Origin: Longimicrobiaceae bacterium | GTDB lineage: Bacteria > Gemmatimonadota > Gemmatimonadetes > Longimicrobiales > Longimicrobiaceae | DNA: 14,861 nt | Assembly (NCBI GenBank): GCA_030146875.1 | Contig: JASLAX010000080.1 | Location: forward strand, 1 to 14,861 | Direction: 5' to 3' | Shown: in pieces, positions 6,575 to 12,402 of the stretch | How the letters are laid out: every line of letters starts with the position of its first letter | Numbering within the stretch: the first letter of the stretch is position 1 | Position numbers and translations under genes: made by a program | The notes under the pieces: model-generated | Seen by the model: only the letters and a program-made list of their open reading frames with translations | Databases searched by the model: none | What the model was told of the DNA's origin: nothing

Positions 6575-7090
6575 ATGACCACGACAGAGCTGCGGAGCCG
6601 CGCGCAGCGCGCGCGGCAGGCCGCCAACGAGAGCCGCGCCGCCGCGCTCGAACGGATGGAGGACGCCACCCGCCGCCTGCGGCGCGCGCAGGAGCTGCGC
6701 GCGCTGTCGCGCGCGACGCTGACCATGGCCGCGGCGGAGGCCGCGGCGCTCTCCGCGTCGCCGGGAGTCGCGGAGGTGGACGCGGCGCCGCTGGCGCGCT
6801 TCGAATCGGCGCGGCAGGGCACGGAGCACCTGCACGACCACGGGGCGGCGGACCTGGCGCTCGCCCCCGAGGTGCGCCTGTTCGTGAGCGAGCGCGGCGG
6901 CATGTACCGCGTGCGCTGCACCCCGTTCGAGGCCAACCCTGCGGAGGGCGAGGCGCGCCAGGAGATGCGTGCCATCGTCTTCGAGACGCTGGAGGGACGG
7001 TGGATCGGCTCGGTGCCCGTCCACCCCTCCTGCTCGCTGGACCACCTGAGCGACCGCGAGCTGGGTGCGTTCCTGGCCTTCGCGCGCTGA
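6575..7090 (+). CDS. Hypothetical protein with N-terminal coiled coil
   Basis: 171 residues, no family recognised. Residues ~1-70 are Ala/Arg/Glu-rich with heptad-like spacing (ELRSRAQRARQAANESRAAA, then RRLRRAQELRALSR), which predicts a long helix or coiled coil. Residues ~90-171 look globular, with LFVSERGGMYRVRC, IVFETLEGRWIGSVPV and a final DHLSDRELGAFLAFAR helix. This C-terminal part resembles small beta-rich conserved hypothetical domains. No signal peptide or membrane segment is seen, so it is probably cytoplasmic. The ATG at 6575 is chosen because the upstream frame lacks coding character; the start is uncertain since no good SD is present. A strong terminator follows 19 bases after the stop. 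Confidence 0.6.
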   Translation: MTTTELRSRAQRARQAANESRAAALERMEDATRRLRRAQELRALSRATLTMAAAEAAALSASPGVAEVDAAPLARFESARQGTEHLHDHGAADLALAPEVRLFVSERGGMYRVRCTPFEANPAEGEARQEMRAIVFETLEGRWIGSVPVHPSCSLDHLSDRELGAFLAFAR

Positions 7091-7109
7091 CGCGATCGGC
7101 AGCACGACC

Positions 7110-7145
7110 GAGGGCCCCCACCGTTCGTCGACGGTGGGGGCCCTC
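7110..7145. terminator. Bidirectional intrinsic terminator between convergent genes
   Basis: A perfect 15-bp stem (GAGGGCCCCCACCGT at 7110-7124 with its complement at 7131-7145) and a 6-base loop. It sits between the plus-strand gene ending at 7090 and the minus-strand gene ending at 7166. Downstream T-tracts are short (GCGTTT on plus), but stem strength and position make the call likely. Confidence 0.75.
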
Positions 7146-7165
7146 TGCGTTTCGCGGCGAGACCC

Positions 7166-8446
7166 TCAGGTGCCGGGCATCGTGGCCGCGCCGGGCATCC
7201 CGCCGGCCGCCGCCGGCGTGGGAGGATCGGGCGCGGCCTCGGAAGGGGAGGTGGCGGTGGGCTCCGCTTCTGCGGAGGACGGGAGTGCGGGCGGCGGACG
7301 TGGAGCGGGGACGGGCGTGGAGGTGCCCATGCGGTCCTCCGACCCCTCCTCCAGGCTCTTCTCGTGCGGCTTGACCGTGGAGCGGATCACCATCACCCGG
7401 TTCAGCAGGTCGAACCAGAACGGCGCGCCCAGCGAGACCGCGAACGCCGTCAGGAGCCAGCCCACGACGGGGGAGACCACGTTGAGCCACACCCACTCGT
7501 AGCCGGTGGCGGCGGTGGGGTCCGGCGCCCCGGGCACGCGCGCTCCCGGCCAGCCGTCGCGCCACCCCATCGGCAGCCCCAGCGCCTCCAGGTCGGCCGT
7601 GCGGGCGGAGAGCGAATCCCGGGGCAGCGTGTGCCCCGCGGCCACGCGCTCCGCCTCGGAGACCACCACGGCGCGCAGCGTCTCGTGCCGGCTGAGCGCC
7701 TCGACGATGGTGATGGTGTTCACGTTCAGCACCACGGCCGCGCCCAGCCCGAAGGCGAACAGGAACGCCTGCGTGTGGCGCTTGTACCACCCCGACACGC
7801 GGTCCATGGAGCCGTTGAACCACGCCTCCACGTGGAGCTGCGCCCGGGCCATGTCGCCGCCCGCGCGGTCCACGGCGGAGAGCAGCGCCCGCTGCACCGC
7901 CGGGTTGCCGATCCGCTCGATGCCGGCGCGCACGTTCTCCACCGTCAGCGCGGGGGCGTCGGCTCCGTGCGCGCCCTGGGCGCCGGGGCGGCCCCGCGCG
8001 GCGATGTCCAGCAGCGCCAGCGCGAAGCTCGACGCCGGGATGTACGACGGCAGGTGCGAGGGGGCGAGCAGCCGCGTGGCGACGCCGCGGCCCGCCTCTC
8101 CCGCCACCCCGCGGTACTCCTCGCCCACGTGCGGGCCCGGCTCCTTGCCGCGGAGCCGCCCCAGCAGCCCGCGCCGCGTGAGCGGGACCAGCTTGCGGTA
8201 CAGCCCGGCGGTGGGGGCGTAGCTCCCCGCGTACAGGCTGGACACCAGCGGGTGCTCGTACAGCGCGCGGGCCAGGTCCTCGCCCGTGGGGTCGCGCAGG
8301 ATCTCGCGGATGCCGCGCTCCAGGCTGGCGGACCGGGTCTTCAGCCGCGCCTCCACCATCTCGCGCACGCCGGACGCGACCAGGGAGAGCAGCAGGTACA
8401 CCAGCATCAGCCCCAGCGCCACGTCCAGCAGCTCGGATCCGAACAT
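7166..8446 (-). CDS. Conserved-looking membrane protein of unknown function (MDRVSGWYKR motif)
   Basis: 426 residues. TM helices are predicted near residues 6-28, 226-248 and 322-346. Between the first two lies a ~190-residue soluble region. Just before TM2 is WFNGSMDRVSGWYKR (209-223). After TM3 comes the amphipathic SLGAPFWFDLLNRVMVIRS. I recall these two motifs from uncharacterised bacterial membrane proteins, but I know no assigned function. The last ~70 residues are a Pro/Ala/Ser/Glu-rich, probably disordered tail. The minus-strand frame extends to 8596, but ATG 8446 is preferred: GAGGG (8454-8458) precedes it by 7 bases and the first TM helix starts at once. It is transcribed alone towards the bidirectional terminator at 7110. 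Confidence 0.75.
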   Translation of the reverse strand: MFGSELLDVALGLMLVYLLLSLVASGVREMVEARLKTRSASLERGIREILRDPTGEDLARALYEHPLVSSLYAGSYAPTAGLYRKLVPLTRRGLLGRLRGKEPGPHVGEEYRGVAGEAGRGVATRLLAPSHLPSYIPASSFALALLDIAARGRPGAQGAHGADAPALTVENVRAGIERIGNPAVQRALLSAVDRAGGDMARAQLHVEAWFNGSMDRVSGWYKRHTQAFLFAFGLGAAVVLNVNTITIVEALSRHETLRAVVVSEAERVAAGHTLPRDSLSARTADLEALGLPMGWRDGWPGARVPGAPDPTAATGYEWVWLNVVSPVVGWLLTAFAVSLGAPFWFDLLNRVMVIRSTVKPHEKSLEEGSEDRMGTSTPVPAPRPPPALPSSAEAEPTATSPSEAAPDPPTPAAAGGMPGAATMPGT

Positions 8447-8549
8447 CGGGGAGCCCTCGGGATCGGGGGGACGGCGAGCGGCGGGGGTCGAGACCCGCAA
8501 GGTCGGAACGGAAACGGAGCGGCGGAACTGCCGCCTTCGCGTCCGTACG

Positions 8550-8584
8550 AAAAAGAGCCGGCGCCCCCGTGAGGGCACCGGCTC
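8550..8584 (-). terminator. Intrinsic terminator after the PIN gene
   Basis: On the minus strand, arms GAGCCGGTGCCC and GGGCGCCGGCTC pair over 12 positions with one G-U wobble, followed by five Ts (8550-8554). It lies 28 bases after the PIN stop codon and is nearly identical to the hairpin at 9421-9455. Confidence 0.82.
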
Positions 8585-8612
8585 GTGCGTTTCCACTCGG
8601 CCGCTTCAGCCG

Positions 8613-9089
8613 CTACTGCTCTTCTGCCAACCGCAGAGCTTCCTCCACCAGTGAATCGGCCAGGTAGATTCCCGATGCTCGGATCGCTTCGATGAGCGGG
8701 CGAATCCGAGGCACCAGCCCGTTGCCGCGCGCAAGCAGAAGAACGCCGAGGCTGCCGATGACCTGGATCCCATTCAGTCGTGCCACCTTGCGTGCCCGTG
8801 CGTCGTCGACCAGCAACCAGTCCGCACCGAGACGGCGATACAGGGCCATGGCCTCCATCTCGCCACGCCCCAAGCTCCTGCTGGAGACCAGGATGTCGGC
8901 GGGGTCCACGTCGACTACCCGACCCTCCAGGTAGCGCGCCAACCGCTCCGCCGACGTTTTGCCGGAGACGGCGCACTCCCTCAGGACCGCCGCCGGCACA
9001 CGGACGGTTTCGAACAGGCGGTCCAGGAGCGGAAGCGCATCGCACGCCGCCAGCGCGAGAAGCGCCGACGTGTCGGAGACGACGAGCAT
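8613..9089 (-). CDS. PIN-domain toxin (DUF3368-like) of a type II toxin-antitoxin pair
   Basis: 158 residues, usual size for PIN-domain proteins partnered with UPF0175. PIN toxins are Mg-dependent endoribonucleases. The acidic active site is visible: D6 in VVSDTSALLAL, E38 in VLREC, E77 in LGRGEMEAMAL and D95/D96 in LLVDDARARKVA. The last of these is followed by GIQVIGSLGVLL, which is typical for the family. All expected carboxylates are present, so it looks active. The ATG follows the antitoxin TGA with no gap (TGA-ATG), indicating translational coupling. Codon use is less GC-biased than in neighbouring genes, which hints at horizontal acquisition (impression, not calculated). Confidence 0.9.
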   Translation of the reverse strand: MLVVSDTSALLALAACDALPLLDRLFETVRVPAAVLRECAVSGKTSAERLARYLEGRVVDVDPADILVSSRSLGRGEMEAMALYRRLGADWLLVDDARARKVARLNGIQVIGSLGVLLLARGNGLVPRIRPLIEAIRASGIYLADSLVEEALRLAEEQ

Positions 9090-9344
9090 TCAGGAAGCGC
9101 GGCGCAGGGCGCTCAGCTCTTTTCGTAGATCTTCTGGTGGGTAGTCCGTAACTGGAATCAGGTGCCGCGCGCACTCTTCCGCGAACGTGACGCGATCCAC
9201 GTCCGCCAGCTCGGCGGCCGCCCCTGCAGAGATCTCACCCGCTCGGAACATGAGCAACGCCGCGTACAGCCGGATCTTGCGCGCGAGCTGCTCGGCGGAC
9301 TCATCCAGGAGGTACTGCTCGGGAACGTCCATGCTGATGTTCAT
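9090..9344 (-). CDS. UPF0175-family antitoxin
   Basis: 84 residues: MNISMDVPEQYL, a helical segment ESAEQLARKIRLYAALLMFR, then a helix-turn-helix-like EISAGAAAELADVDRVTFAEECARH, and a C-terminal YPPEDLRKELSAL that probably wraps the toxin. This pattern (SxxxAAxLAxxDRxxF) is that of UPF0175 proteins encoded directly before PIN toxins. The start at 9344 is supported by GGAG at 9350-9353, 5 bases upstream. The frame extends to 9449, but the extra N-terminus is not family-like and runs through the neighbour's terminator. It likely autoregulates the pair. Confidence 0.88.
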   Translation of the reverse strand: MNISMDVPEQYLLDESAEQLARKIRLYAALLMFRAGEISAGAAAELADVDRVTFAEECARHLIPVTDYPPEDLRKELSALRRAS

Positions 9345-9420
9345 CTTCACTCCGGGTGCGCGGTCGATCTTCACGATGCGAAGACCATGCTCCGAACGCA
9401 ACCGAAAGACGCCGAAGCTA

Positions 9421-9455
9421 CAAAGAGCCGGCGCCCCTCGCGCGGGCACCGGCTC
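9421..9455 (-). terminator. Intrinsic terminator after the DoxX-like gene
   Basis: A minus-strand hairpin with arms GAGCCGGTGCCC and GGGCGCCGGCTC (one G-U wobble) followed by TTTG. It lies 41 bases after the stop of the gene at 9496. The arms are identical to those of the terminator at 8550-8584. Confidence 0.72.
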
Positions 9456-9495
9456 CGTTCGTCGTTTCTCGTCCGTTCGCGCCAGCCGCCGGGGC

Positions 9496-10188
9496 TCAGG
9501 CCGCGGCGCTCAGCCGCGCGGGCGGCCGGTTGCGGCGCTCGGACAGCATCCACGCGGCCAGCGCGACCACGCCGCCCAGCAGGCCCATCAGGATGAAGGC
9601 GGCGCCGATCCCGGGAGGGCCGAAGCCGCGGACGGTGAAGAAGAAGCCCAGCACCGCCAGCCCGCCCATCGCGTAGCCCGCGCGCTCCCACCCGCCGCTC
9701 AGCGACTCCACGCGGGCGGGCGCCTGCAGCGGCGCGCCGGGATCCACCAGGATGCCGCGCAGCCGGTCCCAGTCCCAGCAGAGCAGGTACGTGGCGGCCA
9801 GCAGCATGGGGCCGGTGACGAACGGCGTGCCCCTGAAGTCCAGCGACATGGTGATGACGAAGATGTTCAGGATGATGGGAAAGAACATCATCGCCCCAAG
9901 CGTGGCCGTGCGCGGGAACAGCACCAGGATCCCCGCCACGATCTGCGACACGCCGATGAAGCGCCAGTAGCCGCCCGTCTGGTACATGGCCTCGAAGAAC
10001 ATCCCGACGGGGTTGTCGATCGAGATGACGGTGAACCGGTGCCCCAGCGCCTTCACCATCCCGGTGGGGATGAAGCCGGCCGCCAGCAGGATGCGGGTGA
10101 ACAGCGTGAAGCGGTACAGGAACCCGCTGGCGCGCGCGCGGCCGTGCAGGCGGTCCAGGGCGGCCACGATGCCGGTGGAGGTGCTCAT
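9496..10188 (-). CDS. DoxX-like integral membrane protein
   Basis: 230 residues with about six hydrophobic helices. Features of the DoxX-like superfamily include an early RILLAAGFIPTGMVKALGH, followed by GYWRFIGVSQIVAGILVLFP and GAMMFFPIILNIFVITMSLDF. The middle WDWDRLRGIL is a loop, and the C-terminal ~60 residues hold two further helices (GYAMGGLAVLGFFF and AAFILMGLLGGVVALAAWML). DoxX family members are poorly characterised and have been linked to thiosulfate:quinone oxidoreductase subunits and oxidative-stress complexes. No specific role can be assigned here. ATG 10188 has no SD (upstream is C-rich), so a leaderless or weakly initiated transcript is possible. It ends at its own terminator. 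Confidence 0.78.
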   Translation of the reverse strand: MSTSTGIVAALDRLHGRARASGFLYRFTLFTRILLAAGFIPTGMVKALGHRFTVISIDNPVGMFFEAMYQTGGYWRFIGVSQIVAGILVLFPRTATLGAMMFFPIILNIFVITMSLDFRGTPFVTGPMLLAATYLLCWDWDRLRGILVDPGAPLQAPARVESLSGGWERAGYAMGGLAVLGFFFTVRGFGPPGIGAAFILMGLLGGVVALAAWMLSERRNRPPARLSAAA

Positions 10189-10396
10189 GGTGGGGGCGAG
10201 GTTGGGGGAAGGGCGGACCAGCGCTTCCGGAGACTACGGACGAGGGGGCGCGGGGTTTCGCATCAGCGGTCGAGGCGCTCGGGGCGGCGAGGTCGACCCG
10301 CATCGTCTCGGAACGCTCGATGCTGGCAGGCGACCGGGGCGATGGGGGAACAGCGGACGGCGGGCCTGCGGGCGGACGAGCCGGCGAGCGCGGACG
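10189..10396. other. Intergenic gap, no supported feature
   Basis: 208 bases between the DoxX-like gene and the operon upstream. I see no convincing promoter, terminator hairpin or small ORF with an SD. GTAGTCT-like sequence on the minus strand could be a -10 but lacks a -35. Confidence 0.4.
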
Positions 10397-10591
10397 TCAT
10401 CCCCCGGCGGCGGCCTCGCGGCGCAGGCGGCGCAGGCGGGCCAGGGCGGCGCGCGCGCGGAGCATGGCGTCCTCGACCTGCACGTGCACCTCGGCCAGGC
10501 GCTCGTACTCGGCGGCCTGCCGCTGCAGCGCCTGCCGGAGCTCGGCCTCCAGCGTGGTCATCTCGTCCTGGTCGCGCGCGTCGCTCGTCAT
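10397..10591 (-). CDS. Small coiled-coil protein, last gene of the hicBA-ATL operon
   Basis: 64 residues, nearly all helix-forming: MTTLEAELRQALQRQAAEYE, then RLAEVHVQVEDAMLRARAAL. Leucine and alanine heptads suggest a coiled coil. No family is recognised. Its ATG overlaps the TGA of the ATL gene by 4 nt (ATGA), which argues it is a real, coupled gene despite its size. A second in-frame Met at residue 11 is an alternative start. It could be a partner or adaptor for an upstream product, which is speculation. Confidence 0.6.
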   Translation of the reverse strand: MTSDARDQDEMTTLEAELRQALQRQAAEYERLAEVHVQVEDAMLRARAALARLRRLRREAAAGG

Positions 10592-10986
10592 GGGGCCGGT
10601 GCGTCGTGATCGTCCGTCGTGGTCTGGTGCGCCGCCGCGGGAACCGTACCACGGCCGCGGCGCATGCGCCCGTCCCAGCGGAAGCGGGCGAGCGCGACCC
10701 GCCCGCGGGCGTCGAACGCCACCCCCTCCGCCTCCAGCCGGTAGCGCTGCTCCATCCCGCTCCCCACGTCGAGCGAGGCCACGCTCAGCTCGCCGCGCGC
10801 GTTCACCACCCGGTGCCAGGGGACCACGCTGTTGGGCGGCAGCGCGTGGAGCGCGTACCCCACCTGCCGCGCGTGCCCGGGAAGCCCCGCCCGCTCCGCC
10901 ACCTGCCCGTACGTGGCCACGCGCCCGCGCGGGATGCGGCGGACCACGGCGTACACGTGCTCCCAGCCGGGGCGAGAGGCGGTCAC
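10588..10986 (-). CDS. Alkyltransferase-like protein (ATL, MGMT fold without active-site Cys)
   Basis: 132 residues matching the DNA-binding domain of O6-alkylguanine transferases: IPRGRVATYGQVAERAGLPGHARQVGYAL, then NSVVPWHRVVNARGELS. The catalytic PCHR of MGMT is PWHR here (W57 replaces Cys). That is the diagnostic substitution of ATL proteins such as E. coli YbaZ. ATLs bind and flip O6-alkylguanines through the Arg finger (here R40) but do not transfer the alkyl group; they hand lesions to nucleotide excision repair. The GTG start overlaps the hicA stop by 4 nt (GTGA), with no separate SD, so translation depends on hicA. The tail TVPAAAHQTTTDDHDAPAP is a disordered extension. Confidence 0.9.
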   Translation of the reverse strand: MTASRPGWEHVYAVVRRIPRGRVATYGQVAERAGLPGHARQVGYALHALPPNSVVPWHRVVNARGELSVASLDVGSGMEQRYRLEAEGVAFDARGRVALARFRWDGRMRRGRGTVPAAAHQTTTDDHDAPAP

Positions 10987-11225
10987 GGGAACAGCCGGTC
11001 TAGCAGATCGGCGCGATCGAGGCCGTGGTGGTCGCCCACCTGGCCGAGAATCGCAGCGAGAGTTCCCACGCGGATGGGATTGTGACGAGGAACGGTGACG
11101 TGGTGCCGACCTCCGACGATGGTAGTCAGCCTGAGATGGCTCCCGGACTGACGGGTCACAGAGTAACCGAGGTGCTGAAGCGCACTCGCGAGACCCTCTC
11201 CGGAGATGTCGCGCGGGAGCTTCAC
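10983..11225 (-). CDS. hicA: HicA-family toxin (mRNA interferase)
   Basis: 80 residues, close to the usual HicA size. It has the double-stranded RNA-binding-like fold signature: MKLPRDISGEGLASALQHLGY followed by the catalytic His in QSGSHLRL (around H30), then HHVTVPRHNPIRVGTLAAILGQ with the C-terminal helix. HicA toxins cleave mRNA and block translation. GTG 11225 overlaps the hicB stop by 4 nt, and a very strong SD (GGGAGGAGGT, 11235-11244) lies within the end of hicB. Slightly longer C-terminus (DRADLLDRLFP) than minimal HicAs. All core features are intact, so it is likely active. Confidence 0.9.
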   Translation of the reverse strand: MKLPRDISGEGLASALQHLGYSVTRQSGSHLRLTTIVGGRHHVTVPRHNPIRVGTLAAILGQVGDHHGLDRADLLDRLFP

Positions 11226-11428
11226 GCCGCGATTACCTCCTCCCGGACGAAGTGCAGACGAATGATCTTCGGTCCGGCGCCCTCATCGAAATGAACGTGG
11301 ACGGCGTCTCGAACCGCCTCGCGGAGCTCGGTCAGACTGTCGGCCTCGGTGAAGATCGACTCCCCTAGAGCTCGGGCGAGGAAGCCCCCCTCGGAAGCTT
11401 CTTCGACGATGAAGATGATCTCGCTCAT
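11222..11428 (-). CDS. hicB: Short HicB-like (UPF0150) antitoxin
   Basis: 68 residues: MSEIIFIVEEASEGGFLARALGESIFTEADSLTELREAVRDAVHVHFDE in order forms the compact partial RNase H fold of HicB/UPF0150 (beta strand, a G-F-x-A strand, helix with TELREAVRDAV). No C-terminal helix-turn-helix or ribbon-helix-helix domain is present, unlike classical ~130-residue HicBs. It probably neutralises HicA by binding but may not bind DNA itself. SD GGAG (11437-11440) precedes the ATG by 8 bases. The reading frame extends to 12241, but that is a shadow of the opposite gene. From memory, small proteins of this type are sometimes misannotated as 2-oxoisovalerate dehydrogenase subunits. Confidence 0.85.
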   Translation of the reverse strand: MSEIIFIVEEASEGGFLARALGESIFTEADSLTELREAVRDAVHVHFDEGAGPKIIRLHFVREEVIAA

Positions 11429-11451
11429 GCACGGCACTCCACGGTGGATGT

Positions 11452-11492
11452 GGTTGTCCAAAGGTAACGTGGACGCGCTCGCCCGGACAACC
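11452..11492. promoter_or_regulatory. Candidate operator, inverted repeat in the hicB/TonB-like divergent region
   Basis: Perfect 8-bp arms GGTTGTCC (11452-11459) and GGACAACC (11485-11492) are separated by 25 bases, so centre-to-centre spacing is 33 bp, about three DNA turns. It lies 24 bases upstream of hicB. On the minus strand the distal arm contains TTGTCC, which could serve as a -35. A dimeric regulator of the hicBA operon is a plausible ligand (inference). Confidence 0.4.
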
Positions 11493-11582
11493 GACGGGTG
11501 GCGCGATCCCGCTCCGTCCGCCATATTCCGCCTCTTTTCCGAACGTCCTCTCGCCCCACCTTCTCCGGACGGCACGGCCCCG

Positions 11583-12308
11583 ATGATCCGAATCCCCAGG
11601 CGCGCGGCGCACGCCGCGCTTCTCGCGCTATTCCTGTGCGTTCCCGCCGCGGCCCAGCAGGTGAAGCTGGTCGAGCGGCCGGGCCAGCCCTGCGTGACCG
11701 TGCCGGACACCGCGCGCGGCATCCTGACGCAGGGCCAGCTCCGGGAGTTCGCGGCCCTGCGCGACACCCTCTCCGCGCTGGGGAAGAAGCACGGGGAGGC
11801 GGACCCGCGCGGGCTGCTGTTCGTGATCGTGGACTCGTCCGCGGTGCGCGGGCGCGTCCTGTTCCTGCAGTCCAACCTGCCGCAGGCGGCGGTGGACGCG
11901 GGCACGCGCCGGATGGGGGAGTACCTGCGGGGCATCACCCCCGGCCGCCCCTTCCAGATGCTGGTGCGGGTCGACGGCGAGTACCCCGCGCTGGCGCCGG
12001 GGAAGCGGCACTGCCTTCCCGCCGTGCGCGACGACTCGCGGTCGGACCTGCTGGTGCAGCAGACCATCCGCACGCACCCCGACCGGGCGATGCGGCGGGA
12101 GCGGCGGCGCGCGGTGCTGCGGCTGGTGGTGGACCGCGAGGGGAACGTGGCGTACGTGGACGTGGAGCGCCCCACGGGCGACACGCACCTGGACAAGTGG
12201 ATCGAGCCGGCCGCGTCGGTCCTGCGCTTCCACCCCGCCACGCTGGACGGCGTGCCATTCGACGTGCGGATCCGCTACACGCTGCACCTCAACCCGGACG
12301 ACATCTAG
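11583..12308 (+). CDS. Secreted TonB C-terminal-domain protein
   Basis: 241 residues. Signal peptide MIRIPRRAAHAALLALFLCVPAAAQQ, with cleavage likely after AAA. Residues ~175-241 look like a TonB_C domain: AVLRLVVDREGNVAYVDVER, TGDTHLDKWIEPAASVLRFHPA, then DGVPFDVRIRYTLHL. In TonB this domain contacts TonB boxes of outer-membrane receptors. Here there is no N-terminal anchoring TM beyond the signal peptide, and no Pro-rich linker. It is therefore not a canonical TonB but one of the periplasmic TonB_C-containing proteins. The middle region is unassigned and contains two Cys (C37, C145 in order of position) that may form a disulfide. The start is chosen by the signal peptide; SD is weak. The upstream frame extends to 11349 but runs through the hicB region and is not coding. 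Confidence 0.75.
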   Translation: MIRIPRRAAHAALLALFLCVPAAAQQVKLVERPGQPCVTVPDTARGILTQGQLREFAALRDTLSALGKKHGEADPRGLLFVIVDSSAVRGRVLFLQSNLPQAAVDAGTRRMGEYLRGITPGRPFQMLVRVDGEYPALAPGKRHCLPAVRDDSRSDLLVQQTIRTHPDRAMRRERRRAVLRLVVDREGNVAYVDVERPTGDTHLDKWIEPAASVLRFHPATLDGVPFDVRIRYTLHLNPDDI

Positions 12309-12321
12309 GCCCGGCGCTCGG

Positions 12322-12350
12322 TTGACCCCCGCCTCCGCGCGGGGTAGACT
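12322..12350 (+). promoter_or_regulatory. Promoter of the NiCoT-like gene, with palindromic spacer
   Basis: TTGACC (12322-12327), a 17-base spacer, and TAGACT (12345-12350), matching the promoter architecture at 846-874. The spacer holds CCCCGC (12327-12332)-N6-GCGGGG (12339-12344), an inverted repeat centred between -35 and -10. It may be an operator. It starts 14 bases after the previous stop codon. Confidence 0.65.
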
Positions 12351-12352
12351 AA

Positions 12353-12378
12353 CGGCGCCCGCGCCCCCGCGGGCGCCG
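12353..12378 (+). promoter_or_regulatory. Perfect 11-bp hairpin at the 5' end of the NiCoT transcript
   Basis: CGGCGCCCGCG (12353-12363) and its complement (12368-12378) around a CCCC loop, located at the expected start site and ending 24 bases before the ATG. There is no T-tract. It may be an mRNA 5' stabiliser, or a terminator of the upstream gene. Its role is unproven. Confidence 0.5.
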
Positions 12379-12402
12379 CTCCCGTTCCCGCCCTCCCGAC
12401 CG

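Noticed and set aside
4378..6975. 865-codon minus-strand frame, and the 710-codon frame at 3894-6026
   Set aside because: Both are antisense to intact MFS and ABC genes with all family motifs; translation is low complexity.
8447..8596. 50-codon extension of the membrane protein on the minus strand
   Set aside because: It crosses the terminator hairpin at 8550-8584 and lacks coding character; GAGGG precedes ATG 8446.
9345..9449. 35-codon N-terminal extension of the UPF0175 antitoxin
   Set aside because: It would run into the neighbouring terminator, and the family start with an SD is at 9344.
10588..10986. Active O6-methylguanine-DNA methyltransferase
   Set aside because: The acceptor Cys is replaced by Trp (PWHR), so it is an alkyltransferase-like protein rather than an enzyme.
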